DNA from: JAYENK01 sp034722035
GTDB lineage: Bacteria > Patescibacteriota > Patescibacteriia > Patescibacteriales > UBA12075
Direction of reading: 5' to 3'
NCBI GenBank assembly: GCA_034722035.1
Contig: JAYENK010000029.1
Span: forward strand, 1 to 64,000
Length of the DNA stretch: 64,000 bases
Shown: piece by piece, positions 26,366 through 34,914 of the stretch
Layout of the letters: each line of letters opens with the position of its first letter
Numbering within the stretch: position 1 is the first letter of the stretch
Notes under the pieces: model-generated
What the model was told of the DNA's origin: nothing
The model's database searches: none
Seen by the model: only the letters and a program-made list of their open reading frames with translations
Translations under genes and position numbers: made by a program

Positions 26366-28108
26366 ATGGAGCCTTTAATCAAGACGCAAAATTTAAATTT
26401 TACTTATAATGCCGGTAAAGATAATGAATATCAGGCGCTTATTAATATTAATCTTGAAATTTATCCTGAAGAATTAATTGTAGTTTTTGGTCCTTCCGGT
26501 TGTGGAAAGTCGACCTTGCTTAATCTTATTGCCGGCCTGGAAAGGCCGGAGGCAAATACGATGTATATTTTAGGTAAAGATATGCATAGTATGACCAAAA
26601 ATGATTTTGCCATGTATCATCGCACACAGATAGGAATGATTTATCAGCAATATAATTTAATTACCAGTTTGACGGTACTCGAAAACGTGGCTTTGCCTCA
26701 GGTGTTTATTAACGTAAATAAAGGCAAGCGCAATACATGGTCGCGGTCGCTCTTGGAGCGTTTTGGTATATTGAAACAAGCTAAAAAAATACCGTCTGAA
26801 TTGTCCGGTGGACAACAACAGCGGATTGGCATTGCCCGTTCGATCGTAAATAACCCTGATATAATTTTGGCAGATGAGCCGGTTGGTAATCTTGATTCAG
26901 TGTCAGCTAAAAATGTGTTGACGATTTTAGAAAAATTAAACGAAAAAGAAAAGAAAACTGTTATTTTAGTGACACATAATCCGGAATTTTTGGTGTACGG
27001 TGATCGCTTGTTTTATATGAAAGATGGAGTTATTACCCGAGAAGTGATAAACAAGGATCGTAAGAAAAGAGAAAGAGCCAAAGTTCTTCCCAAATCAACC
27101 GCCTCCGAAATAAATGATTTAATGCGCGCATATCACGGACTTACTCCGGAGCAAATTAATATTTTAATTATGCCGTATAAGGCTAAAGCATTTGCGCATC
27201 ATTTTGTTTCAAGCAGGAGTATGGAAGAGACAAAGATACTTGAAGACGTGATCCAGCGTCGTTTGCTTGGCACGATTTCGCAGGAAGATTTTTTTGAAAT
27301 ATTAAAAAAGAGCATAACTGAGGGCGGAGTCGGTTTTGACGTGCGTACGGCCGAGAAAATTTTACGCCGGGTTAATCGAATTATTCGTACTGCTTATTAT
27401 ATTTATCAAAACGAAAGGGTGCAAGAAGACGATAACGGAAAAAATATTAAAATTAGCGATATCGAAAAGGCAAAAAAAGTTACTTGGTATCTTTTGAATT
27501 CTTGCTATTTTAAACATTATAAGAATTTGGAAGGAGCGCAGATGAATCGTTTGCAGGAAAGCGTCAAAGAAAGATTGGTCGGAATTTTGCAAAAGGATAA
27601 TTTTTTTGAAAAAATAGATAAGCCGTTTAAGGACGGTGGAGTCGGTTTGAACGTCAAAACAGCTAAGGCAATGGCAGAGGAGTTGGAGCTCATTCTTATT
27701 CTTGGTTTTGGTGTTGTTCAGAAGACTAGCATAGAAGAAAAAAATAAAAAAATAGAAAAAAATAAAGCCGAAACAAATGATATAAACAAACATAATGAGT
27801 TTGACAATAAAAATTTAATTTCACAGGAAGCCTTGTCTGCTGTGACAGAAAATATTACAGCCCAGGTGGCGACAGATGACGGTAATTCGGCAAAATCAGA
27901 GCAATCAGAGGCAATGACATTGAGCGGAGAAGAGGTGGTTAAATTAGCTGAGTCGGGATTTGCTTTTGATGACAAAGACAAGAAAAAAGCTAAGCCAAGT
28001 ACGGCTGATTTGCTTGAAAAAGAGTTAAAAAATACCGAAGAACTAACCAGGCAATCAAAAGAGAATTTAAAAGATATTCCAAAAATAAAAAATGAAAATA
28101 ATGAATAA
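26366..28108 (+). CDS. ABC transporter ATPase (LolD/MacB type) with duplicated helical C-terminal domain
   Basis: The first 230 residues are a standard ATPase: GPSGCGKST (Walker A, 42-50), a Q loop (MIYQQYNLI), LSGGQQQRIGIARS (signature), IILADEPVGNLDS (Walker B) and VTHNPEF (H loop). These motifs fit the FtsE/LolD/MacB class that acts with FtsX-like permeases. The remaining 350 residues are unusual. Two related helical units lie at about 288-339 and 391-445; they share an LxGxxxxxxFF then GGVGxxVxTA pattern. A polar low-complexity tail follows. The permease gene starts three bases downstream, so the pair is an operon. Transport substrate is unknown. Confidence 0.88.
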   Translation: MEPLIKTQNLNFTYNAGKDNEYQALININLEIYPEELIVVFGPSGCGKSTLLNLIAGLERPEANTMYILGKDMHSMTKNDFAMYHRTQIGMIYQQYNLITSLTVLENVALPQVFINVNKGKRNTWSRSLLERFGILKQAKKIPSELSGGQQQRIGIARSIVNNPDIILADEPVGNLDSVSAKNVLTILEKLNEKEKKTVILVTHNPEFLVYGDRLFYMKDGVITREVINKDRKKRERAKVLPKSTASEINDLMRAYHGLTPEQINILIMPYKAKAFAHHFVSSRSMEETKILEDVIQRRLLGTISQEDFFEILKKSITEGGVGFDVRTAEKILRRVNRIIRTAYYIYQNERVQEDDNGKNIKISDIEKAKKVTWYLLNSCYFKHYKNLEGAQMNRLQESVKERLVGILQKDNFFEKIDKPFKDGGVGLNVKTAKAMAEELELILILGFGVVQKTSIEEKNKKIEKNKAETNDINKHNEFDNKNLISQEALSAVTENITAQVATDDGNSAKSEQSEAMTLSGEEVVKLAESGFAFDDKDKKKAKPSTADLLEKELKNTEELTRQSKENLKDIPKIKNENNE

Positions 28109-28111
28109 ATT

Positions 28112-29320
28112 ATGTTAGCTTCGGATATATTACGTTTGGCCACTAGAATGTTTCGAACCAACCGGTCTCGGACCGTTTTGACTATTCTTGGGATAAGCGT
28201 TGGTATTGGTACGATTTTGTTTTTGGTATCGCTTGGTTATGGTATTCAGCAATTAATTTTGGATAGGATTACTACTTCTGACGCGCTCCTTAGTTTGGAT
28301 GTTAGCACTGGAGATTTTGAAGCGCTTAAGCTTGATAATGATTCGATTGAAGATATTTTTACAATTGAGAATGTAGACAAAGTTAGTCCGCTCGTCACTA
28401 CGCAGGCGCAAATTACTATTAATGATATTTCATCAGAGCTTACGGCTAATTTCGCTGATCGTGAGTTTTTTCGTTTGGATGGAACGGTTTTAAAAAAAGG
28501 TGATTTTTATAGTGACAGCGAAGAGGATAAGAACAAGATAATTTTATCATCTGCTTCTTTGCGTTTGTTTGATATTTCGGAAGAAGAGTTATTTACCAAG
28601 AAGTTAAAGTTTGTTTTTTTTACAGAGAGTAGTGAAGAAGGTAAGAATACAATTGTTCGTGATTTCATTGAGTCAGAGCTCGAGTTTGAGGTGGTGGGAA
28701 TTGTAGAAGAAGAGAATTCCAACTATGTTTATTTACCTCGTAATTTAGGCGAAGAGCTTAATTTTAATAGATATTCAAAGCTTAAAGTAAAAGTTAAAAA
28801 AGAAGAACAGCTTAACGTGGTTCGAGATTCAATTATTGAAAAGGGCTATATCGTGAGCGCTTTGTCCGATATTATTGAGCAGGCCAATCAAGTATTCAAG
28901 GTGGTGCAAATAGTATTGGCTTCATTCGGTGTGGTTGCCTTGATTGTTTCTGCGATTGGAATGTTTAATACCATGACGATTGCATTGCTTGAGCGGACTC
29001 AGGAAATTGGCATTATGAAGGCGCTTGGAGCAACCAGTGTTGATGTTTGGAATTTGTTTTTGTCCGAATCGGTCATTATTGGTTTTCTGGGCGGGGTCGG
29101 AGGGATTTCGCTTGGATTACTGGGGGGAGAGGTTTTTAATTATATGATTAATATTATGGCCGGAGCTTTTGGTGGAGAAAGTATCGATCTTTTCGCAACA
29201 CCAATTTGGTTTATATTAACAATCATAATTTTTTCTACCGTTGTCGGTCTGGCAACAGGATTTTATCCGGCCAGACGTGCCGCTAAAATTAGTGCAATGG
29301 AAGCGGTTCGCTACAAGTAG
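28112..29320 (+). CDS. ABC transporter permease (MacB/FtsX family)
   Basis: This 402-residue protein is the membrane partner of the ATPase encoded upstream. It has an N-terminal membrane helix after RTNRSRTVLTILGISVGIG, a MacB-type extracytoplasmic domain of about 220 residues (about 50-270), and three C-terminal helices of the FtsX domain including ERTQEIGIMKALGAT, a family signature, and GFYPARRAAKISAMEAVRY at the end. Such exporters use mechanotransmission and often handle lipoproteins, peptides or antibiotics. No adaptor gene adjoins. Confidence 0.9.
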   Translation: MLASDILRLATRMFRTNRSRTVLTILGISVGIGTILFLVSLGYGIQQLILDRITTSDALLSLDVSTGDFEALKLDNDSIEDIFTIENVDKVSPLVTTQAQITINDISSELTANFADREFFRLDGTVLKKGDFYSDSEEDKNKIILSSASLRLFDISEEELFTKKLKFVFFTESSEEGKNTIVRDFIESELEFEVVGIVEEENSNYVYLPRNLGEELNFNRYSKLKVKVKKEEQLNVVRDSIIEKGYIVSALSDIIEQANQVFKVVQIVLASFGVVALIVSAIGMFNTMTIALLERTQEIGIMKALGATSVDVWNLFLSESVIIGFLGGVGGISLGLLGGEVFNYMINIMAGAFGGESIDLFATPIWFILTIIIFSTVVGLATGFYPARRAAKISAMEAVRYK

Positions 29321-29355
29321 TCAATTAAAAATTAAGAATTAAAAATTAAGAATTA
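29321..29355. repeat. AATTAAAAATTAAGAATT-type AT repeat
   Basis: Two copies of an AATTAAAAATTAAGAATT unit lie directly after the permease stop. The same unit recurs at 31066-31087, 39540-39570 and 52070-52100 and, as coding sequence, inside four genes. Confidence 0.6.
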
Positions 29356-29368
29356 CGGCTTCGCCCTT

Positions 29369-29410
29369 TGTCATCCCGGGCGTAGCGTAGCGAAGACCCG
29401 GGATCCAGGG
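29369..29410. repeat. Short copy of the TGTCATCC repeat family
   Basis: TGTCATCCCGGG followed by a GTAGCGTAGCGAAGA loop and CCCGGGATCCAGG resembles the left half of copies A and B near 1.5 and 5 kb. It is a single stem-loop without the right half. Confidence 0.6.
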
Positions 29411-29477
29411 AAGAGCAGTAGGAATTATGAAAATAGTATTGAGTATTTAAAATCAATTAATTTAAGTTTATAAAAAT

Positions 29478-29873
29478 ATGTTAGACAAAAAAGAAGTAAA
29501 TCAAATTGAATTTAATGGAACAGAATCAGTTAAAAGTTTTGTTAAAAAGTATAAAAAAGAGTTTAGAAAAGTTTTTTCAAAAGAATTTAAAACACTTGAT
29601 GGTGAACAAGTTGATTTTTTCGAACTTTTGGACAGAGTGATTGATGAAGCTAGAAATAGTGGGATTGATGGTAATAAAATTTATAGAATTTTCAAAAAAG
29701 ATTTTAAGTTGGATTATAAAGATATGGATAAAGTTTTGTCAGTACTTCAAGAAAAATTAATGCCAGAAGGTGAAGAGAAAAAAAATGCCGATGAAAAACT
29801 AGCTAAGCGGCAAGAACACATCAGACAAATTATGGCAATGATTCAGGCTGAGCAAGCTAAGTCTAATAATTAG
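29478..29873 (+). CDS. Hypothetical protein, helical, charged
   Basis: A 131-residue soluble protein with predicted helices throughout, rich in Lys, Glu and Asp, and without membrane segments or a signal. I see no family motif. It is followed eight bases later by the repeat-containing protein at 29882, so the two are probably co-transcribed, and it lies in the same orientation as the ABC transporter pair. The C-terminal third (EEKKNADEKLAKRQEHIRQI) looks like a short coiled coil. Confidence 0.55.
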   Translation: MLDKKEVNQIEFNGTESVKSFVKKYKKEFRKVFSKEFKTLDGEQVDFFELLDRVIDEARNSGIDGNKIYRIFKKDFKLDYKDMDKVLSVLQEKLMPEGEEKKNADEKLAKRQEHIRQIMAMIQAEQAKSNN

Positions 29874-29881
29874 AGTTTTAT

Positions 29882-31072
29882 ATGGGGAACAGTATAAAAA
29901 ATTTAGTCTTTGGCGGTGGTTCTAAGCCAAAAAAAAGCGCAGCCTCAAAGCTTGTTTTTGGTGATAAAGCTAAGCCCCCAAAAAGCAAGTTTTCTTCTTT
30001 GGTTTTTGGTAGTAAGAAAAAAACAGAAAGAACAGGAGCATCGGCTTTAGTTTTCGGAGACAGCAAAAAGCCACAGCGAACCGGCTGGGCTGCTTTGGCT
30101 TTTGGCACAGGTAAAAGCACTAAATATGAGCCGGATGATTATGTGAGTGCACAATCGATGCGACCAAAACGACGTTTAAGCAGAGGGGATTATATTGAAG
30201 GTAAAAGTCTTCATAAAAGAGTAAGAGATTATAACAGAAAACATGCTGTTTCTGCTAAAGTTAGAGTTGAGGGAGAAAAGAATTTTAAAAATATAAAAAT
30301 AAAAGATGGGAAATTGGGTGATATAATGAAGAGCGTGGTGAAAGAAGAAAGGTTTGTTGGCCGAACAGAAAGCAGTGCGGCCAATAAAATAGCAAATAAA
30401 AGAATAAAATATCGAGATAAAGAAGGTAATTTGACCGAGATTAAATTGGACCGAGCCACTAGAAGAAAACTAGCTAAAATGGCAACAGTTAGAGACTTTG
30501 AAAAGCCAAGCGAAGAAATACCGCAAGAAGTTAAAGCAGCTCGAATTGCCGCTTCTCGCGCTACTGCCGGTATTGCCAGTGAAAGGAGTGGAGACAGGAG
30601 TGACCCGCGCGCGAGACTTAGTAAAAATAAAGGTAGGGCGAGCGATATTGGCGCCAAAACCGTTGAAGAGGTTTCAAAAAAAACCGGGTTTGCACAATTA
30701 AGTAAAAGTGACAAAACAAGCGCTGGTTCGGATAAACAACATGGTACAGCTTCAATTGAGCAAAGCAAAGAAGCAAGTGGAGTTACGTCTGGTATGGGAG
30801 CGAATAAAGAAGTTGGCACAAACGATAGTAAAGTAGACGCAGAGCCAAAAAGTAAAAGCAGTGGACAACCGGTCGTGATTAGCGGTGGAGCGGGGATGAG
30901 CGAGGCAAGTCATCACGATGATGCTAAAGCGCAAGAAGAAAGAGTTAACAGTAGTGATGATGAATTTTTTTATTCAGCTAGAAAGGATATGGCATCAAAT
31001 CGAAATAAAGTTGATTTTGCAAAATTAGTCGAAGAAAGAAAGGCTATGGACAAAGAATCAATTAAAAATTGA
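29882..31072 (+). CDS. Basic low-complexity protein with five 16-residue LVFG repeats
   Basis: An unrecognised 396-residue protein without membrane segments. Its N-terminus carries five repeats with an exact period of 16 residues: (L)VFG motifs begin at residues 8, 24, 40, 56 and 72 (LVFG four times, LAFG last), separated by Lys/Pro/Ser-rich spacers. A basic middle region follows (about 100-230), then a Ser/Gly/Lys-rich, probably disordered tail. The strict spacing suggests short beta or docking motifs. No function can be given. It follows the small helical protein at 29478. Confidence 0.6.
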   Translation: MGNSIKNLVFGGGSKPKKSAASKLVFGDKAKPPKSKFSSLVFGSKKKTERTGASALVFGDSKKPQRTGWAALAFGTGKSTKYEPDDYVSAQSMRPKRRLSRGDYIEGKSLHKRVRDYNRKHAVSAKVRVEGEKNFKNIKIKDGKLGDIMKSVVKEERFVGRTESSAANKIANKRIKYRDKEGNLTEIKLDRATRRKLAKMATVRDFEKPSEEIPQEVKAARIAASRATAGIASERSGDRSDPRARLSKNKGRASDIGAKTVEEVSKKTGFAQLSKSDKTSAGSDKQHGTASIEQSKEASGVTSGMGANKEVGTNDSKVDAEPKSKSSGQPVVISGGAGMSEASHHDDAKAQEERVNSSDDEFFYSARKDMASNRNKVDFAKLVEERKAMDKESIKN

Positions 31073-31118
31073 GAATTAAAAATTAATCTAGAGTATTTGG
31101 GAAAGAGTTAAATTTTTT

Positions 31119-32105
31119 ATGTTTATAGATATATTATTGTTTATATTGGGTTTTGTTTTTTTGGTGAAAGGAGCTGGTGTTTTGGTTGATGGGGCATCAG
31201 CGATCGCTAAGCATTTTGGTTTGTCGTCTTTTTTTATTGGGCTCACAATTGTTGCTTTTGGCACATCTCTACCTGAGTTAATTGTTTCGTTGATGGCGAG
31301 TTTACAGGGAAGTACCGGAATAGCGTTTGGTAATATTATTGGTTCGAATATTTCTAATACTATTTTAATTCTTGGTGTTACGGCCATGGTGGCCCCGCTA
31401 CTTGTAAAAAAGGCAACTATTAACAAAGAGCTTCCATTTTCTTTATTGGCAATTTTGGCGCTTGGCTTTTTAGTTAATGATATTTTTATTGATGGTAATG
31501 GTCCAGACGCTTTAACCCGAATTGATGGATTGATACTGCTTTTATTTTTTGCTATTTTTATTTTTTATACTTTTGGTATTAGTAAACCAAAGGAGAGCTT
31601 GGTCGAAAAAACAGTTGGCGATATTGGCAATGTTGACGATGATGCAAACATGAAGAACACTAATGCAATCGGCATGATTATTGCCGGTTTGGCCGGTCTT
31701 TATCTTGGTGGTCGCTGGATTGTTAGTGGTGGTATTTCTTTTGCCGAGTTTTTTGGAGTTTCTGAGGCTTTAATCGGTTTGACTTTGGTCGCGATTGGCA
31801 CTTCTTTGCCTGAATTAGTAACATCGGTTGTAGCGGCGCGTAAAGGCAAAACCGATATTGCGGTTGGTAATATTGTCGGATCAAATGTTTTTAATTTATT
31901 ATGGGTACTTGGTTTATCTGCGTTATTTAGTCCGATAGCCTTTGATTTTTATTTGAATGTTGATTTGATTATTTTATTTATTGCCACAATTATATTAATT
32001 ATTTTGACATATCTTGAAAAAAAGAATATATTATCTAAGAAAGAAGGAACTGTTTTAGTTTTGTTTTACTTTTTTTATATGGCATTTTTATTTTATCGGG
32101 GTTGA
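31119..32105 (+). CDS. Sodium/calcium exchanger family protein (YrbG-like)
   Basis: A cation:cation antiporter of 328 residues with about ten hydrophobic helices in two inverted halves. Each half holds the ion-binding alpha repeat: FGTSLPELIVSL with GNIIGSNISN in the first, IGTSLPELVTSV with GNIVGSNVFN in the second, including the key Glu and Asn. A polar loop of about 35 residues joins the halves. It would exchange Ca2+ (or K+) for Na+ or H+ across the cytoplasmic membrane. It is followed after 40 bases by map. Confidence 0.9.
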   Translation: MFIDILLFILGFVFLVKGAGVLVDGASAIAKHFGLSSFFIGLTIVAFGTSLPELIVSLMASLQGSTGIAFGNIIGSNISNTILILGVTAMVAPLLVKKATINKELPFSLLAILALGFLVNDIFIDGNGPDALTRIDGLILLLFFAIFIFYTFGISKPKESLVEKTVGDIGNVDDDANMKNTNAIGMIIAGLAGLYLGGRWIVSGGISFAEFFGVSEALIGLTLVAIGTSLPELVTSVVAARKGKTDIAVGNIVGSNVFNLLWVLGLSALFSPIAFDFYLNVDLIILFIATIILIILTYLEKKNILSKKEGTVLVLFYFFYMAFLFYRG

Positions 32106-32145
32106 TTTGTTATTTTTAAAAATATTTGTTAATATCAATGTAAAT

Positions 32146-32964
32146 ATGATTAGAATAAAAACTAAAGAAGAATTAATAATTATTAGAAATGGTGGTAGAA
32201 AATTAGCCACTATTTTAAATGAGGTAATTAAAATGGTTGCGATTGGAGTAAATACGGTCGATTTAGAAGCGCATGCTCTTCTTCGCATGAAAGAAGAGGG
32301 GGGTAAGCCGGCTTTTAAGGGTTACTTAATGCCGGATGGACGCGCTTTTCCCTCAGCCCTGATAACTTGTCTTAATAATGAGGTGGTGCACGCACCGGCT
32401 GTACCAGGAAGAATATTAAAAGACGGAGATATAATCAAAATCGATGTTGGTTTTATTTATCCAGTTCCTAATGAAGCAAATACGCGTAATAATTATCATG
32501 AGTCTGGTGGATATTTTACGGATATGAGCAAGACCGTGATTGTCGGCCAAGTAGATGAAAAAGTTCAAAAATTAGTTGATACAACCAAAGAAAGTCTTTA
32601 TGCGGGGGTTGATCGGGTCAAGCCGGGCAATACTTTAAATGATATTGGCACTGCGATCCAGAAACATGTGGAAATGCGAGGTTTTTCGGTGGTGCGGGAA
32701 TTAGTCGGACATGGCGTTGGACACGAATTGCATGAAGCGCCGCAAGTACCGCATTATGCGATTAAAGGCATGGAGTTTCGTAATGTAAAATTAAAATCAG
32801 GTATGGTAATTGCGATTGAACCAATGGTAAATATTGGAGATTGGCCGGTTAAAACAGGGGCAAACGGTTTTACCATTGAAACCAAAGACGGGAGCTTAAG
32901 CGCGCATTTTGAGCATAGTGTTGCGGTTACGGATGATGGATTTTTGATTTTGACCGAAGTTTAA
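32146..32964 (+). CDS. map: Methionine aminopeptidase, type I
   Basis: MetAP removes the initiator Met from new proteins. The five metal ligands are present: Asp100 (IKIDVG), Asp126 (FTDMSKT), His189 (GHGVGHELH), Glu225 (AIEPM) and Glu256 (HFEHS). Between the two Asp ligands lie 25 residues, against ten in E. coli, so there is an insertion of about 15 residues (PVPNEANTRNNYHESGG). I chose the ATG at 32146, matching the family's MIxIKTxEEI start; a TTG at 32107 lies in AT-rich leader. Unusually, map is separated from secY by about 6 kb. Confidence 0.95.
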   Translation: MIRIKTKEELIIIRNGGRKLATILNEVIKMVAIGVNTVDLEAHALLRMKEEGGKPAFKGYLMPDGRAFPSALITCLNNEVVHAPAVPGRILKDGDIIKIDVGFIYPVPNEANTRNNYHESGGYFTDMSKTVIVGQVDEKVQKLVDTTKESLYAGVDRVKPGNTLNDIGTAIQKHVEMRGFSVVRELVGHGVGHELHEAPQVPHYAIKGMEFRNVKLKSGMVIAIEPMVNIGDWPVKTGANGFTIETKDGSLSAHFEHSVAVTDDGFLILTEV

Positions 32965-33000
32965 AGATAAAGTAATTTAATAGAAATTAATAATAAAATT

Positions 33001-33948
33001 ATGACAACAAAACAAATATATAAGTTAGCGGTGGAGATGGGGATGAAAGCTGATCTTCGCGGGCTGGCGAGTACAAAGAAGTATTTGGCAAAAACCAAAG
33101 AGGTTTATGAAAAATTAGATGATGAGGCTAAGGGGGAATTTGATCAGGAAAAATTTGTAAATCCTTATTCAGATACCAGGATATTGCTTGATAATAATAA
33201 AAAAGAGATTAAAAAAGTTTTGGCTGGAATTGATATGGAGGGGCCGGAGCTTATGTTGGCCAAAGATATGGGGGATGTTGATCTTGTGATTTCGCATCAT
33301 CCCGCAGGAAAAGCTTTGGCTGATTTGCATTCGGTGATGGATTTGCAGGCGCAAGTTTTGGCGGGATACGGTGTGCCGATTAATATTGCCGAATCAGTAA
33401 TGCGTCCCCGCATCTCTGAAGTTGGTCGCGGTGTTTCACCGGCGAACCATAATCGGGCGGTTGACATTGCCCGTGTTCTTAAAATGGATTATATGTGTAC
33501 GCATACAGTAGCAGATAATTTGGGCGCAAATTTTTTAAGCACATTAATTAAAAGAAAAAAACCGGAATTTGTCGGAGATTTAATCAAGATTATAAAAACT
33601 ATTCCAGAGTACAAAGAATCTATTAAAATAAACGCCGGACCGAAAATATTCGTTGGTAAAAGCGAAAATTCTTGTGGTAAAATCGTTATTACCGAGTTTA
33701 CCGGCGGTACTAGCGGTGCTAAGGAAATTTATGAAAAAATGGCTCAAGTCGGTATTGGTACAATCGTTGGTATGCACATGGGAGAGGAGCATCGAAAAGA
33801 AGCAGAAAAATACCATTTAAATGTCGTTATTGCCGGGCACATGGCTAGCGATTCTCTGGGAATGAATTTGTTTTTGGACGAACTTCTACAAAAAAAAGTT
33901 AAAGTTGAGGTAATTTCGGGTTTAATTCGAGTGAAAAGAAAAAAATGA
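33001..33948 (+). CDS. NIF3-like (DUF34) metal-binding protein
   Basis: This 315-residue protein has the NIF3/YbgI hallmarks: a DLVISHHPAG segment with the paired metal-binding histidines (about residue 98), a central SENSCGKIVITEF, and a second metal-binding part GMHMGEEHRKEAEKYHLNVVIAGH near the C-terminus. NIF3 proteins form toroidal hexamers with a di-metal centre; their biochemical role is unsettled (a GTP cyclohydrolase I-like activity has been proposed for some). The N-terminal 90 residues are longer than usual. It follows map by 36 bases. Confidence 0.8.
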   Translation: MTTKQIYKLAVEMGMKADLRGLASTKKYLAKTKEVYEKLDDEAKGEFDQEKFVNPYSDTRILLDNNKKEIKKVLAGIDMEGPELMLAKDMGDVDLVISHHPAGKALADLHSVMDLQAQVLAGYGVPINIAESVMRPRISEVGRGVSPANHNRAVDIARVLKMDYMCTHTVADNLGANFLSTLIKRKKPEFVGDLIKIIKTIPEYKESIKINAGPKIFVGKSENSCGKIVITEFTGGTSGAKEIYEKMAQVGIGTIVGMHMGEEHRKEAEKYHLNVVIAGHMASDSLGMNLFLDELLQKKVKVEVISGLIRVKRKK

Positions 33949-33973
33949 CAAATAAAGTAAAAAGTAGTATAAT
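33945..33973 (+). promoter_or_regulatory. Promoter of the REC-REC gene
   Basis: ATGACA at 33945-33950 and TATAAT at 33968-33973 are separated by 17 bases. A second TATAAT is at 33994-33999, 13 bases before the ATG, so two start sites are possible. Confidence 0.55.
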
Positions 33974-34012
33974 ATCAATATAAATTGAAATATTATAATT
34001 TAAAATAAAACT

Positions 34013-34837
34013 ATGCATAAAGCAAAAATATTAATAATAGAAGATGAAGAGGTTTTGGTTCAAGTAATATCAGCGAAGCTGAATAAGGTCGGATACAGCG
34101 TTGAAATTGCGGTAAATGGGGAAGAAGGGTTAAAAAAAATTAACGATTATCAGCCGGATTTGATTTTATTGGACATTGTAATGCCAAAAGTAAATGGCTA
34201 TGAAGTACTTGAGCAAATGCAAAAAGAAGGTATTAAAATTCCGGTGATAATTATTTCTAATTCTGGGCAAGCGGTTGAAATTGAAAAAGCAGAGACCTTG
34301 GGTGCGGTCGATTTTTTGGTCAAAGCCAATTTTAGTCCGGAAGAAGTTTTGACTAAAGTAAAAAATTATTTAACACAAGCTTTAAATGCAGGCCAGCTAG
34401 AAAGTAAAACGGAAAAAAAAAGCGAAATTAAGCCGGAAATAAATAAGGAAGTGCAACAATTGGGTGTAAAAATATTTTTAGTAGAGGATGATTCATTTTT
34501 GAGTGATATTTGCGGCAAAAAATTAATTAATGAAGGATATTCGGTTTACACGGCAGTCGATGGCAAAGAAGCAGTCAACGGCATTGCGCAAGCCAAACCA
34601 GACTTGGTTTTGTTGGATATTATTTTGCCGTCAATGGACGGTTTTCAGGTGCTTTCGGCTATTCGGTTGAATCAAGACGAAAAAGTTTCTAATGTACCTA
34701 TAATAATGCTTTCTAATCTGGGACAAGAAGAAGATGTAAAAAAAGCTATGGATGCAGGCGCCAACGACTATCTAATAAAAGCGCATTTTACAACCGAAGA
34801 TATTATCAATAAAATAAAAGAGATATTAGCCAAATAG
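34013..34837 (+). CDS. Tandem response-regulator protein (REC-REC)
   Basis: Two receiver domains in 274 residues with no output domain. The first (about 1-122) has IIEDEEV, LILLDIVMPK, IIISNSG and DFLVKANF. The second (about 150-274) has LVEDDSF, LVLLDIILPSMDG, IMLSNLGQ and DYLIKAHF. Both therefore keep the phospho-Asp, Ser switch and Lys, and both can be phosphorylated. The paralogue at 36832 has the same build, and the kinase at 34915 lies between them. The two domains differ in the conserved NSG versus NLG switch, so they may be read separately. Confidence 0.9.
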   Translation: MHKAKILIIEDEEVLVQVISAKLNKVGYSVEIAVNGEEGLKKINDYQPDLILLDIVMPKVNGYEVLEQMQKEGIKIPVIIISNSGQAVEIEKAETLGAVDFLVKANFSPEEVLTKVKNYLTQALNAGQLESKTEKKSEIKPEINKEVQQLGVKIFLVEDDSFLSDICGKKLINEGYSVYTAVDGKEAVNGIAQAKPDLVLLDIILPSMDGFQVLSAIRLNQDEKVSNVPIIMLSNLGQEEDVKKAMDAGANDYLIKAHFTTEDIINKIKEILAK

Positions 34838-34861
34838 TATTTTGGATAATATTGAAAAAAT

Positions 34862-34896
34862 AACAGGTATAAGTTGGTATACTTGTTTTTTTATTT
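34862..34896 (+). terminator. Intrinsic terminator between REC-REC and kinase genes
   Basis: AACAGGTATA pairs with TATACTTGTT (one G-U) around the loop AGTTGG and is followed by TTTTTTATTTT. It separates the first REC-REC gene from the kinase, which has its own promoter directly after. Confidence 0.7.
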
Positions 34897-34898
34897 TG

Positions 34899-34907
34899 TG
34901 GTATAAT
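34899..34907 (+). promoter_or_regulatory. Extended -10 promoter of the kinase gene, leaderless
   Basis: TGGTATAAT (extended -10) lies seven bases before the ATG at 34915, so transcription would begin at or beside the start codon. Confidence 0.55.
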
Positions 34908-34914
34908 ATATTTA

